Source of the DNA: Candidatus Gastranaerophilales bacterium
Lineage (GTDB): Bacteria > Cyanobacteriota > Vampirovibrionia > Gastranaerophilales > Gastranaerophilaceae
Assembly (NCBI GenBank): GCA_947589525.1
Contig: CANQAW010000033.1
Coordinates: forward strand, 1 to 12,460
Length of the DNA: 12,460 nt
Reading direction: 5' to 3'
A program made the translations under genes and the position numbers. Position 1 is the stretch's first letter. Every line of letters starts with the position of its first letter. The notes below the pieces were generated by a model. That model saw only the letters and a program-made list of their open reading frames with translations. It was not told where the DNA came from and searched no databases. Below, piece after piece: positions 1 through 7,190 of this stretch.

Positions 1-1302
1 ATAGCTGTAATAGGCCGTCCCAATGTCGGAAAATCTACTCTTGTTAATCGTATGGCAGGAAAAAGATTATCCATTGTTGATGATAAACCAAATATTACAA
101 GAGACAGAATATATATCGATGCTTGCTGGCAGGGCAGAAATTTTGTCCTGATTGATACGGGCGGTATTGTCGAAAATAATGAAGATGAATTTGTTAAAAA
201 TATAAATGCTCAAGTTGAAATAGCGCTTAGTGAAGCAGACTTAATTTTATTTGTCACGGATGTAAAAACAGGCTTAAATCCTTATGATTACGATATAGCA
301 AATAAACTTCGCCAAATTAAAAAAGATGTTTTGCTTGTTGTTAATAAAGTGGACAGTCCTTCGCAAAAGGACCTTGCAAGCGAATTTTGGGCTTTGGGCT
401 TTGATAATATGCATCTTTTATCAGCTCTTCATGGCGACGGCGGAGTAGGCGACCTGTTGGACATAATAACAAAAGATATTGAAGAAGAGAAAACTGCGGA
501 AATTCAAGATGATGCCATTAAAATTGCAATTATAGGCAAGCCGAATGCGGGTAAAAGCTCCATCCTGAATAATCTTTTAAAAAAACAAAGAGCAATTGTT
601 TCCGACGTTTCCGGAACAACAAGAGATATAATAGACGAGCAAATTGTTTTTGAAAATCAAGCATACAGACTAATCGATACGGCAGGTATCAGAAAAAAAT
701 CAAAAGTTGATTACGGTGTTGAAATGTTTGCGGTAGACAGAGCAATTAAAGCCATCCAAAAATGCGACGTTGCACTTTTGGTAATAGACAGCACCTCGGG
801 TTTATCCGATCAGGATAAAAAAATAGCTTCAATTGCCGAGCAAAGCGGATGCGGGCTTATTTTAGCTTTTAATAAATGGGATTTAATTAAAAATGTTCAA
901 ACCCATAAATACGAGCAGGATATTGAAAAAAATGCTCCTTTTTTAAACTATGCAAGAAAAATCTTTATAAGCGCCAAAACGGGTCAAAGATTGGATAATA
1001 TTTTTAAAACTGCACTTGAAGTTCAACAACAGCGTTCAAAAAGAATTTCAACAGGATTATTAAACAAAGTTGTAAACGAAGCATATAATTTAAATCCTCC
1101 CTCTTCCGTAAAAGGAAAAACCTTGAGGATTTATTATTCCACTCAGGCAAAAAATAATCCTCCCGTTTTTGTTATTTTTATTAATAACAAAGAGCTTATT
1201 CAAGAACACTATAAAAGATATATGTTGAATAAATTAAGAGAAAATTTCGGATTTGAGGGTGTGCCCATTGTTGTTTCCTACAGGCAAAAAGGAGAAAAAT
1301 AA
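1..1302 (+). CDS. der: GTPase Der (EngA), tandem G domains, 5' partial
   Basis: Essential double-GTPase needed for assembly of the 50S ribosomal subunit in the cytoplasm. The frame is open from base 1, and the first window codon already belongs to the beta strand before the P-loop, so only about three or four codons are missing; the ATG at 52 is internal. Counting from the first window codon, G domain 1 has the P-loop GRPNVGKST at 5-13, DTGG at about 52-55 and NKVD at 115-118. G domain 2 has GKPNAGKSS at 179-187, GTTRD near 205, DTAG at 226-229 and NKWD at 291-294. The last ~95 residues are the KH-like domain. Length (433 visible residues) is normal for the family. plsY follows 3 bp downstream, and its ribosome binding site (GGAG, 1291-1294) lies inside the der 3' end, so the two are very probably co-transcribed. 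No key residue is missing. Confidence 0.97.
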   Translation: MAVIGRPNVGKSTLVNRMAGKRLSIVDDKPNITRDRIYIDACWQGRNFVLIDTGGIVENNEDEFVKNINAQVEIALSEADLILFVTDVKTGLNPYDYDIANKLRQIKKDVLLVVNKVDSPSQKDLASEFWALGFDNMHLLSALHGDGGVGDLLDIITKDIEEEKTAEIQDDAIKIAIIGKPNAGKSSILNNLLKKQRAIVSDVSGTTRDIIDEQIVFENQAYRLIDTAGIRKKSKVDYGVEMFAVDRAIKAIQKCDVALLVIDSTSGLSDQDKKIASIAEQSGCGLILAFNKWDLIKNVQTHKYEQDIEKNAPFLNYARKIFISAKTGQRLDNIFKTALEVQQQRSKRISTGLLNKVVNEAYNLNPPSSVKGKTLRIYYSTQAKNNPPVFVIFINNKELIQEHYKRYMLNKLRENFGFEGVPIVVSYRQKGEK

Positions 1303-1305
1303 AAC

Positions 1306-1905
1306 ATGTTTATAATTTTAAAAGCAATATTTTTTGCGCTTATTGCATATTTAATCGGTTCAATTCCCACGGGTTATTTAATTGTTAAAATTAAAACCAA
1401 TCAAGACATACGAACAATCGGTTCGGGCTCAACAGGCGCAACAAACGTTAAAAGAGTTTTGGGCAAAAAATGGTTTTTTATTGTTATGATAATTGACGCC
1501 GTTAAAGGGATTATACCCGTTGCGTTTGCTAAATTATTATCCGTTGATGCTCTGGGTTTATATGCCGTAATAAGCGCCATATTTGTTATTATAGGTCATT
1601 CAAAACCTCTATATCTGCCATTGAGAGGGGGAAAATCCGTCGCAACGGGTGTCGGAACTTTAATTGCGCTAAATCCCGCAGTCGGTATATTAATAGCTCT
1701 TATATGGGCGGTTATAACTTATTTTTCAAGATATGTTTCTTTAGGCTCAATTTGTGCGCTTTTAGCTTCGCCGTTTTTAATGTACTTGTTTAAAAATCCG
1801 CCTTTTTATGTTGCATACTGCGCATTTGCAGGAATATATATTGTTTATCTGCACAGAGAAAACATTAAACGTCTTATAAGAGGTCAGGAAAATAAAGTTC
1901 GTTAA
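1306..1905 (+). CDS. plsY: Glycerol-3-phosphate acyltransferase PlsY
   Basis: Integral membrane enzyme that transfers an acyl group from acyl-phosphate to glycerol-3-phosphate, the first step of phospholipid synthesis; it normally works with PlsX. Length of 199 residues is typical. The family motifs are visible: GSIPTGYL at 18-25, motif 1 GSGSTGATN at 39-47, motif 2 from GHSKPLYL (97) through RGGKSVATG (107-115), and motif 3 RENIKRLIRGQENK at 184-197. Four or more long hydrophobic segments (about 4-24, 55-77, 84-98, 117-140, 148-183) fit the multi-pass fold. Motif 1 usually reads GSGNxGATN; here the Asn is Ser42, a small departure. The ATG sits 3 bp after der with a GGAG Shine-Dalgarno sequence 11 bases upstream. 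The gene converges on the next one with only 3 bp between stop codons and no visible terminator. Confidence 0.96.
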   Translation: MFIILKAIFFALIAYLIGSIPTGYLIVKIKTNQDIRTIGSGSTGATNVKRVLGKKWFFIVMIIDAVKGIIPVAFAKLLSVDALGLYAVISAIFVIIGHSKPLYLPLRGGKSVATGVGTLIALNPAVGILIALIWAVITYFSRYVSLGSICALLASPFLMYLFKNPPFYVAYCAFAGIYIVYLHRENIKRLIRGQENKVR

Positions 1906-1908
1906 CTT

Positions 1909-2622
1909 TTATTGTTGAGAAGGTAATTTTAAATTATCCTTAAGCTCAACAACAACACTTTCTCCTTTTTTAGCTTTATAGTGAAGTCCGGGGGAAACTA
2001 TTCCCGAAACAAGCCCTACTCCGCCTCCGACAGAACCGCCGATAATAAGACCCGTTATCGTATGACCTGCCGCAACACCGATTGCAGCGCCTAAGCCCGA
2101 ACCTACACCGCCTATTGCTAATGTGTAGCCTGCAATTTTTCCCGCCGTTTCTTTAGCACCTTCCTGAAGATAATCTTTTTTACCCGCAATTCCTACGGCT
2201 ACGGGAATATTTGTCGAATCGGGAAGTACAATATGAGTAAATTCTATATATACTTTTGAATTTCTGGAAAACCATTTAGGAGGTTCAATACAGGAAATTC
2301 TGCCGATTAAAGATGAGTTGCAGGGAATTAAAAGAGTTCCTTCCTGAGTTCTTAAATCATTTTCAAAGGTAAATTGGACATAATCCCCTGTTTTATAGTA
2401 TTTTGAATTAAAATTCTGTGCAAAATTAACAACTAAACAGTTTTCTTTTTGAATAACATTTCCGCTCGGAGTTATTTTAACAAGGTCGATTTTTGAATTT
2501 TTTAAAGGTTGAATATGTTCTACTTCTCCGTCCGCCGTAGCAAAAGCAAAAGCGCTTAACGGAACTTGGCAAAGCGAAAAACCTATAATAAGAGACGATG
2601 CACAAAATTTTTTAAAGTTCAT
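1909..2622 (-). CDS. Predicted secreted protein with glycine-zipper segment
   Basis: Not a family I can name. The 237-residue product begins with a Sec-type signal peptide: MNFKK, a hydrophobic core at about 9-22, and a likely cut after SAFA (residue 26). Residues 75-145 look like a beta-rich domain: a YKTGDYVQFTF strand, then LLIPCNSSLIGRI, then KVYIEFTHIVLPDSTNIPV. This resembles the 'wall-passing' layout in which a stable, non-variable surface value (IPxGS-like) precedes a small beta barrel. Residues 161-207 are a glycine zipper (GYTLAIGGVGSGLGAAIGVA and onwards) able to insert in or pack on a membrane. The C-terminus KKGESVVVELKDNLKL is again strand-like. Cys18 is not in a proper lipobox, so a lipoprotein is unlikely. 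Start: ATG preceded by AAGG (2630-2634 on the opposite strand). Probable site is the periplasm or outer membrane; function unknown. Confidence 0.8.
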   Translation of the reverse strand: MNFKKFCASSLIIGFSLCQVPLSAFAFATADGEVEHIQPLKNSKIDLVKITPSGNVIQKENCLVVNFAQNFNSKYYKTGDYVQFTFENDLRTQEGTLLIPCNSSLIGRISCIEPPKWFSRNSKVYIEFTHIVLPDSTNIPVAVGIAGKKDYLQEGAKETAGKIAGYTLAIGGVGSGLGAAIGVAAGHTITGLIIGGSVGGGVGLVSGIVSPGLHYKAKKGESVVVELKDNLKLPSQQ

Positions 2623-2657
2623 ATTTTTTTCCTTTTTAATTCCTTATTCTTAAAGCT

Positions 2658-2686
2658 ATTTTACGATTTTTTTTCAATTTAGTAAA
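2658..2686 (-). promoter_or_regulatory. Candidate sigma-70 promoter for the glycine-zipper gene
   Basis: Read on the minus strand: -35 TTTACT (2686-2681), 17-base spacer, -10 TAAAAT (2663-2658), 35 bases upstream of the gene's ATG. The -10 matches consensus at five of six positions and the -35 at four. It lies in the 78-bp gap behind the STAS-like gene, so the secreted protein can be expressed on its own. AT-rich context raises the false-positive rate. Confidence 0.45.
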
Positions 2687-2700
2687 CAGTTTTATACCAT

Positions 2701-3033
2701 TTACACGATTAAGAATTTTCTTTTAATAAATTCTCTTTTATTTTGATTGAAATCCTGTTCGTTTACGTATGCTTTTAAATATCCTCCTTTTGAAATAAGC
2801 ATAATAAAAGCAAGCATTTCCGAACTCAGATTAAATAATTTAAATTTATTTAATCCCAAAAGCTTAATAAATTTAAAAGATTTTATTGTTTTAACATTTT
2901 TCATATCCAGACCAATTCTGTCCGAAGAATTTATATTTTTTTCAAAATCGGTCATGAAGTAATCATCTATAATTTCGCAGTTTATTAAAAATATAACCGC
3001 ATTTTTCTTTTTTTTTATATCAAAAAAGTTCAT
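2701..3033 (-). CDS. Small STAS-like protein (110 aa), possible anti-sigma antagonist fold
   Basis: A weak but readable STAS pattern. A first strand VIFLINCEII is followed by a helix DYFMTDFEKNI, then a strand and loop RIGLDMKNVKTIKSFKF, comparable to the 'LDLsgVtfiDSSGl' block of SpoIIAA-type proteins, then LNKFKLFNLSSEMLAFIML and GGYLKAYV for the last helix-strand units. The usual D-S/T-S-G phosphorylation site reads K-S-F-K here: one Ser is kept, while Asp and Gly are lost. Two in-frame ATGs exist. The first (3039) has AGG directly against it with no spacing. The second (3033) has AGGA five bases upstream, so I use 3033. No signal peptide or membrane segment. It is divergent from the PAS/kinase-like gene 111 bp away. 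Lys/Asn-rich composition could blur the match; it may instead be an unrelated small alpha/beta protein. Confidence 0.6.
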   Translation of the reverse strand: MNFFDIKKKKNAVIFLINCEIIDDYFMTDFEKNINSSDRIGLDMKNVKTIKSFKFIKLLGLNKFKLFNLSSEMLAFIMLISKGGYLKAYVNEQDFNQNKREFIKRKFLIV

Positions 3034-3057
3034 GGTCATCCTACTATAACATACAGT

Positions 3058-3083
3058 TTAACAACATTTGCGCCAATTGTTAA
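3058..3083. promoter_or_regulatory. Inverted repeat in divergent intergenic region
   Basis: TTAACAA (3058-3064) and TTGTTAA (3077-3083) form a perfect 7-bp inverted repeat around a 12-base centre. It lies between the divergent STAS-like and PAS/kinase-like genes, where a shared operator would sit. The sequence is AT-rich and the arms are short, so chance is a real alternative. A forward -10-like TAGAAT lies at 3135-3140 with TTGTTT at 3114-3119 (15-base spacer). Confidence 0.25.
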
Positions 3084-3144
3084 TAATTACAAAGAATTAA
3101 GTTCTTACAACTTTTGTTTAGAAATAAACCATGATAGAATTTAC

Positions 3145-4302
3145 ATGTTTTTAATAGGTTATATAAGATACGATATGAATTTATTGAATTGTTTGAAAGC
3201 TGAGAAAGTCAACACCAATTTTGATTTATTGCCGGACGGGATTTTTGTTTTAGAACAAGACGGAAGAATTGTCGATGTAAACAATAAAGTTTTGGAAATT
3301 TTTAAGGCAAGGAAATTTGATATTATAGGAAATTATTTTTCCGATTTTGTGGAAGACGGTACGAATGTTTTAAATGATATTTTGCAGGATAATCGTGCAA
3401 GACAGGTAAAATCCGTTCCCAAAGCCAAAGATGAAATGCCTTGTTTGCTGGAAGTAACGGTAAACAGAAATCTTGAATTGGACAACGTATATGTATGCGT
3501 TAGAAATGTAACCGCATATAAAAAAGAACAAAAAGTAATAACGGAAAAATACGAGGTTGCACAAAAAATAATCGAAGGTAAAAACGAATTTTTAATTGAA
3601 GCTTCAGGCGGCGTTTTGTCCAATCTTACAACTATCTGCGGTTTCTCACGAGCACTTTTGGACGGTATCGGCGGGGCTTTGTCCGAAAAACAAGAGAAAT
3701 ATTTAAAGTTAATAAATACAAATTCCAAAGACCTGAGTTACGATTTAGAAAAGCTTTTTACATTATTTAGAGCGGAATCAAAAAAATTTGTATACAATAA
3801 TAAAATGTTCGATTTAATTTCTTTAATTAAATCAATTGAAAGAGTGTATAAAAAAGATATTGAAGACAGAAAAATTATCTTTTCTTTGGATTATTCAAAG
3901 CTTACCGAAAGAGACTGCTATTTGGACAGCGAAATTGTTGAATATATCTTAAGAAGCATAATGGATATTTTTATCAGATTTGCAAATTTAGGAAAATGTT
4001 CACTTAATATAGGTCATCCTCCGGTTGATTTTCTTAAAACAATGGATTTTGAAGCAAACGATTCGCTTGATTCTCAGCGTTATGTTCTTGTTGAAGCAAA
4101 AATTACGGATTTGGTATTTTCGCAAGAAGAGCTTGATAACATTTTTAATACTTACTACAAATCCCCAATAAAGCGCCCAATCGGTCTTAAAGCTTCTTTA
4201 AATCTTTTGAAAAGTTACATAACCGATTTTAAAGGAGATATCTGGGTTTATTCCAAACAAAATTTTGGCACTATGTTTACTTTTGTGTTACCATTAAGAT
4301 AA
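3145..4302 (+). CDS. PAS-domain histidine-kinase-like protein, catalytic residues lost (pseudokinase)
   Basis: Soluble sensor-like protein of 385 residues, no membrane segment. A PAS domain spans about 24-125 (LLPDGIFVLEQDGRIVDVNN at 28-47, ending VRNVTAYKKEQK). A HisKA-like dimerisation helix pair spans about 140-210 and an HATPase_c-like region about 220-385, ending DIWVYSKQNFGTMFTFVLPL, which is typical of kinases. Residues 146-168 align without gaps to the usual KSEFLANMSHELRTPLNAIIGFS pattern, but the phospho-accepting His is Gly155 (S-G-G-V-L for S-H-E-L-R). The N-box Asn is also gone (IMDIFIRFA at 272-280), the DxGxG motif reads DLVFS (322-326), and the GTGLGL loop reads GLKASL (347-352). 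All four active elements are lost while the frame is intact and the fold signature is kept, so this is a degenerate kinase, not a pseudogene. Start: the ATG at 3145 has no Shine-Dalgarno sequence. The ATG at 3175 (MNLLNCLK) is a good alternative and would fit a -10 at 3135-3140. The ABC ATPase gene follows after 22 bp. Confidence 0.85.
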   Translation: MFLIGYIRYDMNLLNCLKAEKVNTNFDLLPDGIFVLEQDGRIVDVNNKVLEIFKARKFDIIGNYFSDFVEDGTNVLNDILQDNRARQVKSVPKAKDEMPCLLEVTVNRNLELDNVYVCVRNVTAYKKEQKVITEKYEVAQKIIEGKNEFLIEASGGVLSNLTTICGFSRALLDGIGGALSEKQEKYLKLINTNSKDLSYDLEKLFTLFRAESKKFVYNNKMFDLISLIKSIERVYKKDIEDRKIIFSLDYSKLTERDCYLDSEIVEYILRSIMDIFIRFANLGKCSLNIGHPPVDFLKTMDFEANDSLDSQRYVLVEAKITDLVFSQEELDNIFNTYYKSPIKRPIGLKASLNLLKSYITDFKGDIWVYSKQNFGTMFTFVLPLR

Positions 4303-4324
4303 TTAAAATTTATCGAGGAAACAG

Positions 4325-5404
4325 ATGGCCGGAGTTATTTTAGAAAATGTTTCAAAAAATTTTGGTAAAAAAGAAATTTTAAAGGATATCAGCCTTGAAA
4401 TTAAAAACGGCGAATTTGTCGTATTGGTGGGTGCTTCCGGTTACGGAAAATCAACCCTTCTCAGAATGATTGCGGGTCTTGAAAAACAAACAAAAGGAAA
4501 TATTAAAATCGGAGATAAAATTGTCAATAATGTAAGTCCCAAAGACAGAAATATTGCAATGGTTTTTCAAAGTTACGCTCTGTATCCCCATTTGAATGTA
4601 AGAGAAAATATAGCTCTCGGATTAAAAGTCCGCCACGTTGCCAAGTGCGAAATAGAACGCAGAATTTCCCGTGCGGTTGAAATTTTGAAGCTTGAAGATT
4701 ATCTTAACGCAAGACCAAAAGAGCTCTCAGGCGGTCAAAGGCAGAGAGTTGCCCTTGCACGTGCGATTGTTCGCGAGCCTGACGTTTTTTTAATGGATGA
4801 ACCGCTTTCAAATTTAGATGCCAAATTGCGAACGGAAATGAGAGCGCAGATTAAAAAGCTTCACCAAAAATTAAAAACCACTTTTATTTACGTCACGCAC
4901 GATCAAACGGAAGCTTTAACCATGGGCGATAAAATAGTTGTATTAAATGAAGGTATTATACAGCAAGCGGATAACCCTTATAATATATATCATCATCCCA
5001 AGAATACTTTTGTTGCAACTTTTATGGGGACACATCCCATGAATTTAATTGAAGGGTGCACTAGAAACGGAAAGGTTTATTTCGGAGATACGGTTCTTGA
5101 TGAAGATATAGTTCCGATTAAACTTGTTGATTCGACAAAAATTTTAATAGGGGTCAGAAGCGAAGACATAGTTGTCAAATCCAATCCGAATTATCATTTT
5201 AATACAATAAAATTCAGCTCCAAGATTACCTTTGAGGAAAATCTCGGTTCGCACAGAAATTTATTTTTTAAATTTAATAATACGGAATTTTGCGCCACCA
5301 TAAAAGGAAATGCGCAATATGATGAAATAGCTGATTTTTCAATTAACAAACATGATTTGCATTTTTTTGATTATTTAACAAAAGAAGCAATCGAACTTAA
5401 ATAA
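4325..5404 (+). CDS. Sugar-type ABC transporter ATP-binding protein (MalK/UgpC/MsmX-like)
   Basis: Cytoplasmic ATPase subunit that would drive an ABC importer for sugars or glycerol-phosphate. All nucleotide-binding motifs are present: Walker A GASGYGKST at 36-44, Q-loop at Q82 in VFQSYALYPHL, signature LSGGQRQR at 134-141, Walker B DVFLMDEP at 153-160, D-loop SNLD, and switch His192 in THDQTEA. A C-terminal extension of about 125 residues carries the TOBE/OB-type regulatory domain typical of this subfamily; 359 residues is the normal length. Walker A departs slightly from the common GPSGCGKST (Ala37, Tyr40). Strong GAGGAA Shine-Dalgarno sequence at 4315-4320, ATG five bases on. It follows the pseudokinase gene by 22 bp, so they probably share a transcript. 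No permease or binding-protein gene is nearby, so it may be a shared ATPase serving several importers, as MsmX does. The exact substrate cannot be read from the sequence. Confidence 0.92.
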   Translation: MAGVILENVSKNFGKKEILKDISLEIKNGEFVVLVGASGYGKSTLLRMIAGLEKQTKGNIKIGDKIVNNVSPKDRNIAMVFQSYALYPHLNVRENIALGLKVRHVAKCEIERRISRAVEILKLEDYLNARPKELSGGQRQRVALARAIVREPDVFLMDEPLSNLDAKLRTEMRAQIKKLHQKLKTTFIYVTHDQTEALTMGDKIVVLNEGIIQQADNPYNIYHHPKNTFVATFMGTHPMNLIEGCTRNGKVYFGDTVLDEDIVPIKLVDSTKILIGVRSEDIVVKSNPNYHFNTIKFSSKITFEENLGSHRNLFFKFNNTEFCATIKGNAQYDEIADFSINKHDLHFFDYLTKEAIELK

Positions 5405-5447
5405 CAATAAAATCATATATTAAAAGAATATTTATTTTTCTTGTTTC

Positions 5448-5456
5448 TGCTATACT
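5448..5456 (+). promoter_or_regulatory. Extended -10 promoter of pckA
   Basis: TGC-TATACT (TG at 5448-5449, hexamer 5451-5456) is an extended -10 element with five of six consensus bases. There is no good -35 at 16-18 bases spacing, which is usual for extended -10 promoters. Predicted transcription start is near 5463, giving a leader of about 73 bases before the pckA ATG. Confidence 0.55.
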
Positions 5457-5512
5457 GTGTTTATAAAAGTGTATCAGATACACCAAAAAAGAACTAATAT
5501 CGTGTTTATAAA
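5457..5512 (+). repeat. 11-bp direct repeat flanking the pckA palindrome
   Basis: GTGTTTATAAA occurs at 5457-5467 and again, identical, at 5502-5512, 45 bases apart. The first copy sits just after the -10 element and the second just before the pckA ribosome binding site. With the palindrome between them this could be a regulator binding array; chance is possible because eight of the eleven bases are A or T. Confidence 0.5.
5469..5483. promoter_or_regulatory. Perfect 15-bp palindrome, candidate operator of pckA
   Basis: GTGTATC-A-GATACAC, seven base pairs in each arm around one central base. It begins about six bases after the predicted transcription start, the position of a repressor operator. 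It has no T-run after it, so it is not a terminator; as RNA it could form only a small hairpin with a three-base loop. It does not match the NtcA pattern (GTA-N8-TAC), since only five bases separate GTA and TAC. The cognate regulator is unknown. Confidence 0.55.
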
Positions 5513-5535
5513 TAAATTACAGGAGGAAAATCCAG

Positions 5536-7134
5536 ATGGAAACTTATGGTATTGAAAAAATGGGTATAACTAACCCAAAAGCGGTTTATCGCAACTTAAC
5601 ACCCGCTCAATTAACCGAATTTGCGCTTCAAAGAGGAGAAGGCAAATTGTCAAAAACAGGTGCTCTTGTTGTAACAACGGGAAAATACACCGGTCGTTCA
5701 CCTAAAGATAAATTTATCGTTGATACTCAAGGTGTTCACGATGAAATTGCATGGGGAAGTGTAAACCGTCCGATTTCAAGAGAAAAATTTGACTCTATTA
5801 AAAATAAAATGATTTCTTACCTTCAAGGTAAAGATGTATTTATTTTTGACGGTTTTGCAGGTGCGGATAAAAACTATACTCAAAAATTCAGAGTAATAAA
5901 CGAACTTGCAAGCCAAAATTTATTTATTCACCAATTGCTTATAAGACCGACTGAAGAAGAACTTCAAAACTACGGAGAAGCTGATTATACAATTCTTTGC
6001 GCACCCGGTTTTAAATGTGACCCTGCTGTTGACGGAGTTAATTCCGAAGCTTGCATAGCAATCGATTACGAAGCTCACACAATCATAATCTGCGGTTCTC
6101 AATACTCAGGCGAAATCAAAAAATCAGTATTCGCTACAATGAACTACATTATGACAAAGAAAAATGTTCTTCCGATGCACTGCAGTGCAAACATGGATCC
6201 TCAAACAGGTGAAACGGCAGTATTCTTCGGTTTATCGGGAACAGGAAAAACAACGCTCTCTGCTGACCCTGCAAGAAAACTGATAGGAGACGACGAACAC
6301 GGCTGGTCACCTGACGGAATATTCAACTTTGAAGGCGGATGCTATGCAAAATGTATTAATCTAAGCGCCGAAAACGAACCCGATATTTATAACGCAATTA
6401 AATTCGGCTCTTTGGTTGAAAATGTTGTAATGAACGACACTACAAGAGAGCTTGATTTTAATGACGGCTCTTTAACCGAAAATACCCGTGTAGGTTATCC
6501 CGTTGATTATATTAACAACGCTCAAGTGCCTTCTATGGGCGGAATTCCGAAAGTTGTTGTATTTTTAACTGCCGATGCGTTCGGAGTTTTACCTCCTATT
6601 TCCAGATTGGATAAAAACGCTGCAATGTACCACTTTGTAACAGGTTTCACTTCCAAACTTGCAGGAACGGAAAGAGGCGTTACGGAACCTCAACCGACAT
6701 TCTCTACTTTGTTTGGCGAACCCTTTATGCCGATGGATGCTTCAGTTTATGCAAAAATGCTGGGAGATAAATTAGACCAATACGGAACAAAAGTTTATCT
6801 TGTAAATACGGGCTGGGCAGGCGGTTCTGCCGCATCGGGCGCTAAGAGAATGAAACTATCATATACCCGTGCAATGGTAACGGCTGCTCTAAACGGTTCT
6901 TTTGATAATGTCGAATTTAAACATCATGATGTATTTAATGTTGATTATCCTACTTCTTGTCCCGACGTACCCAACGAAATGCTGGATGCAAGAGGAATGT
7001 GGGCGGATAAAAATGCGTACGACGAAAGTGCAAACAAACTTGCTCAAATGTTTGCGGATAACTTTGCCAAAAAATATCCGAATATGCCTTGCGAAATTGT
7101 TAATGCAGGCCCGAGAGCAAAAGCAAACGTATAA
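5536..7134 (+). CDS. pckA: Phosphoenolpyruvate carboxykinase (ATP)
   Basis: Cytoplasmic enzyme interconverting oxaloacetate plus ATP and PEP plus CO2 plus ADP. It is the gateway of gluconeogenesis, and in many anaerobes it runs in the carboxylating, ATP-making direction. 532 residues, close to the 540 of the E. coli enzyme. Visible: substrate loop TGRSPKDKF at 52-60 with Arg54; Mn2+/substrate Lys in GEIKKS (192-197); metal His215 in PMHCSAN; P-loop GLSGTGKTT at 232-240; second kinase motif IGDDEHGW at 250-257 with metal Asp near 252; FEGGCYAK at 265-272. These positions run about 17 behind E. coli numbering throughout, so no active-site segment is lost. The adenine-side loop reads NTGWAGGSAASGAKRM (424-439). 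A very strong AGGAGG Shine-Dalgarno sequence (5521-5526) sits nine bases before the ATG, implying high expression. Single-gene unit: own promoter, palindromic operator candidate and terminator. Confidence 0.98.
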   Translation: METYGIEKMGITNPKAVYRNLTPAQLTEFALQRGEGKLSKTGALVVTTGKYTGRSPKDKFIVDTQGVHDEIAWGSVNRPISREKFDSIKNKMISYLQGKDVFIFDGFAGADKNYTQKFRVINELASQNLFIHQLLIRPTEEELQNYGEADYTILCAPGFKCDPAVDGVNSEACIAIDYEAHTIIICGSQYSGEIKKSVFATMNYIMTKKNVLPMHCSANMDPQTGETAVFFGLSGTGKTTLSADPARKLIGDDEHGWSPDGIFNFEGGCYAKCINLSAENEPDIYNAIKFGSLVENVVMNDTTRELDFNDGSLTENTRVGYPVDYINNAQVPSMGGIPKVVVFLTADAFGVLPPISRLDKNAAMYHFVTGFTSKLAGTERGVTEPQPTFSTLFGEPFMPMDASVYAKMLGDKLDQYGTKVYLVNTGWAGGSAASGAKRMKLSYTRAMVTAALNGSFDNVEFKHHDVFNVDYPTSCPDVPNEMLDARGMWADKNAYDESANKLAQMFADNFAKKYPNMPCEIVNAGPRAKANV

Positions 7135-7151
7135 ATTAAAATCATACATTG

Positions 7152-7190
7152 AAAAGGTGCGCATATTTAAGCGCACCTTTTTTGTTTTTA
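7152..7190 (+). terminator. Intrinsic terminator of pckA
   Basis: Arms 7152-7162 (AAAAGGTGCGC) and 7171-7181 (GCGCACCTTTT) pair perfectly over 11 bp around the loop ATATTTAA, followed by a T-rich run to 7189. It lies 17 bases after the pckA stop. The T-run runs directly into the tRNA-Arg promoter. Confidence 0.92.

Noticed and set aside
3333..3728. Open frame of 131 codons on the minus strand
   Set aside because: It lies wholly inside the PAS/kinase-like gene, whose own frame has clear domain matches; its translation shows no motif.
3145..4302. Functional sensor histidine kinase
   Set aside because: The H-box His and the N, G1 and G2 box residues are all replaced, so kinase activity is not supported despite the overall similarity.
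5469..5483. Terminator or riboswitch upstream of pckA
   Set aside because: The stem would have a three-base loop or less and no T-run, and the leader of about 73 bases has no riboswitch-like fold; an operator fits better.
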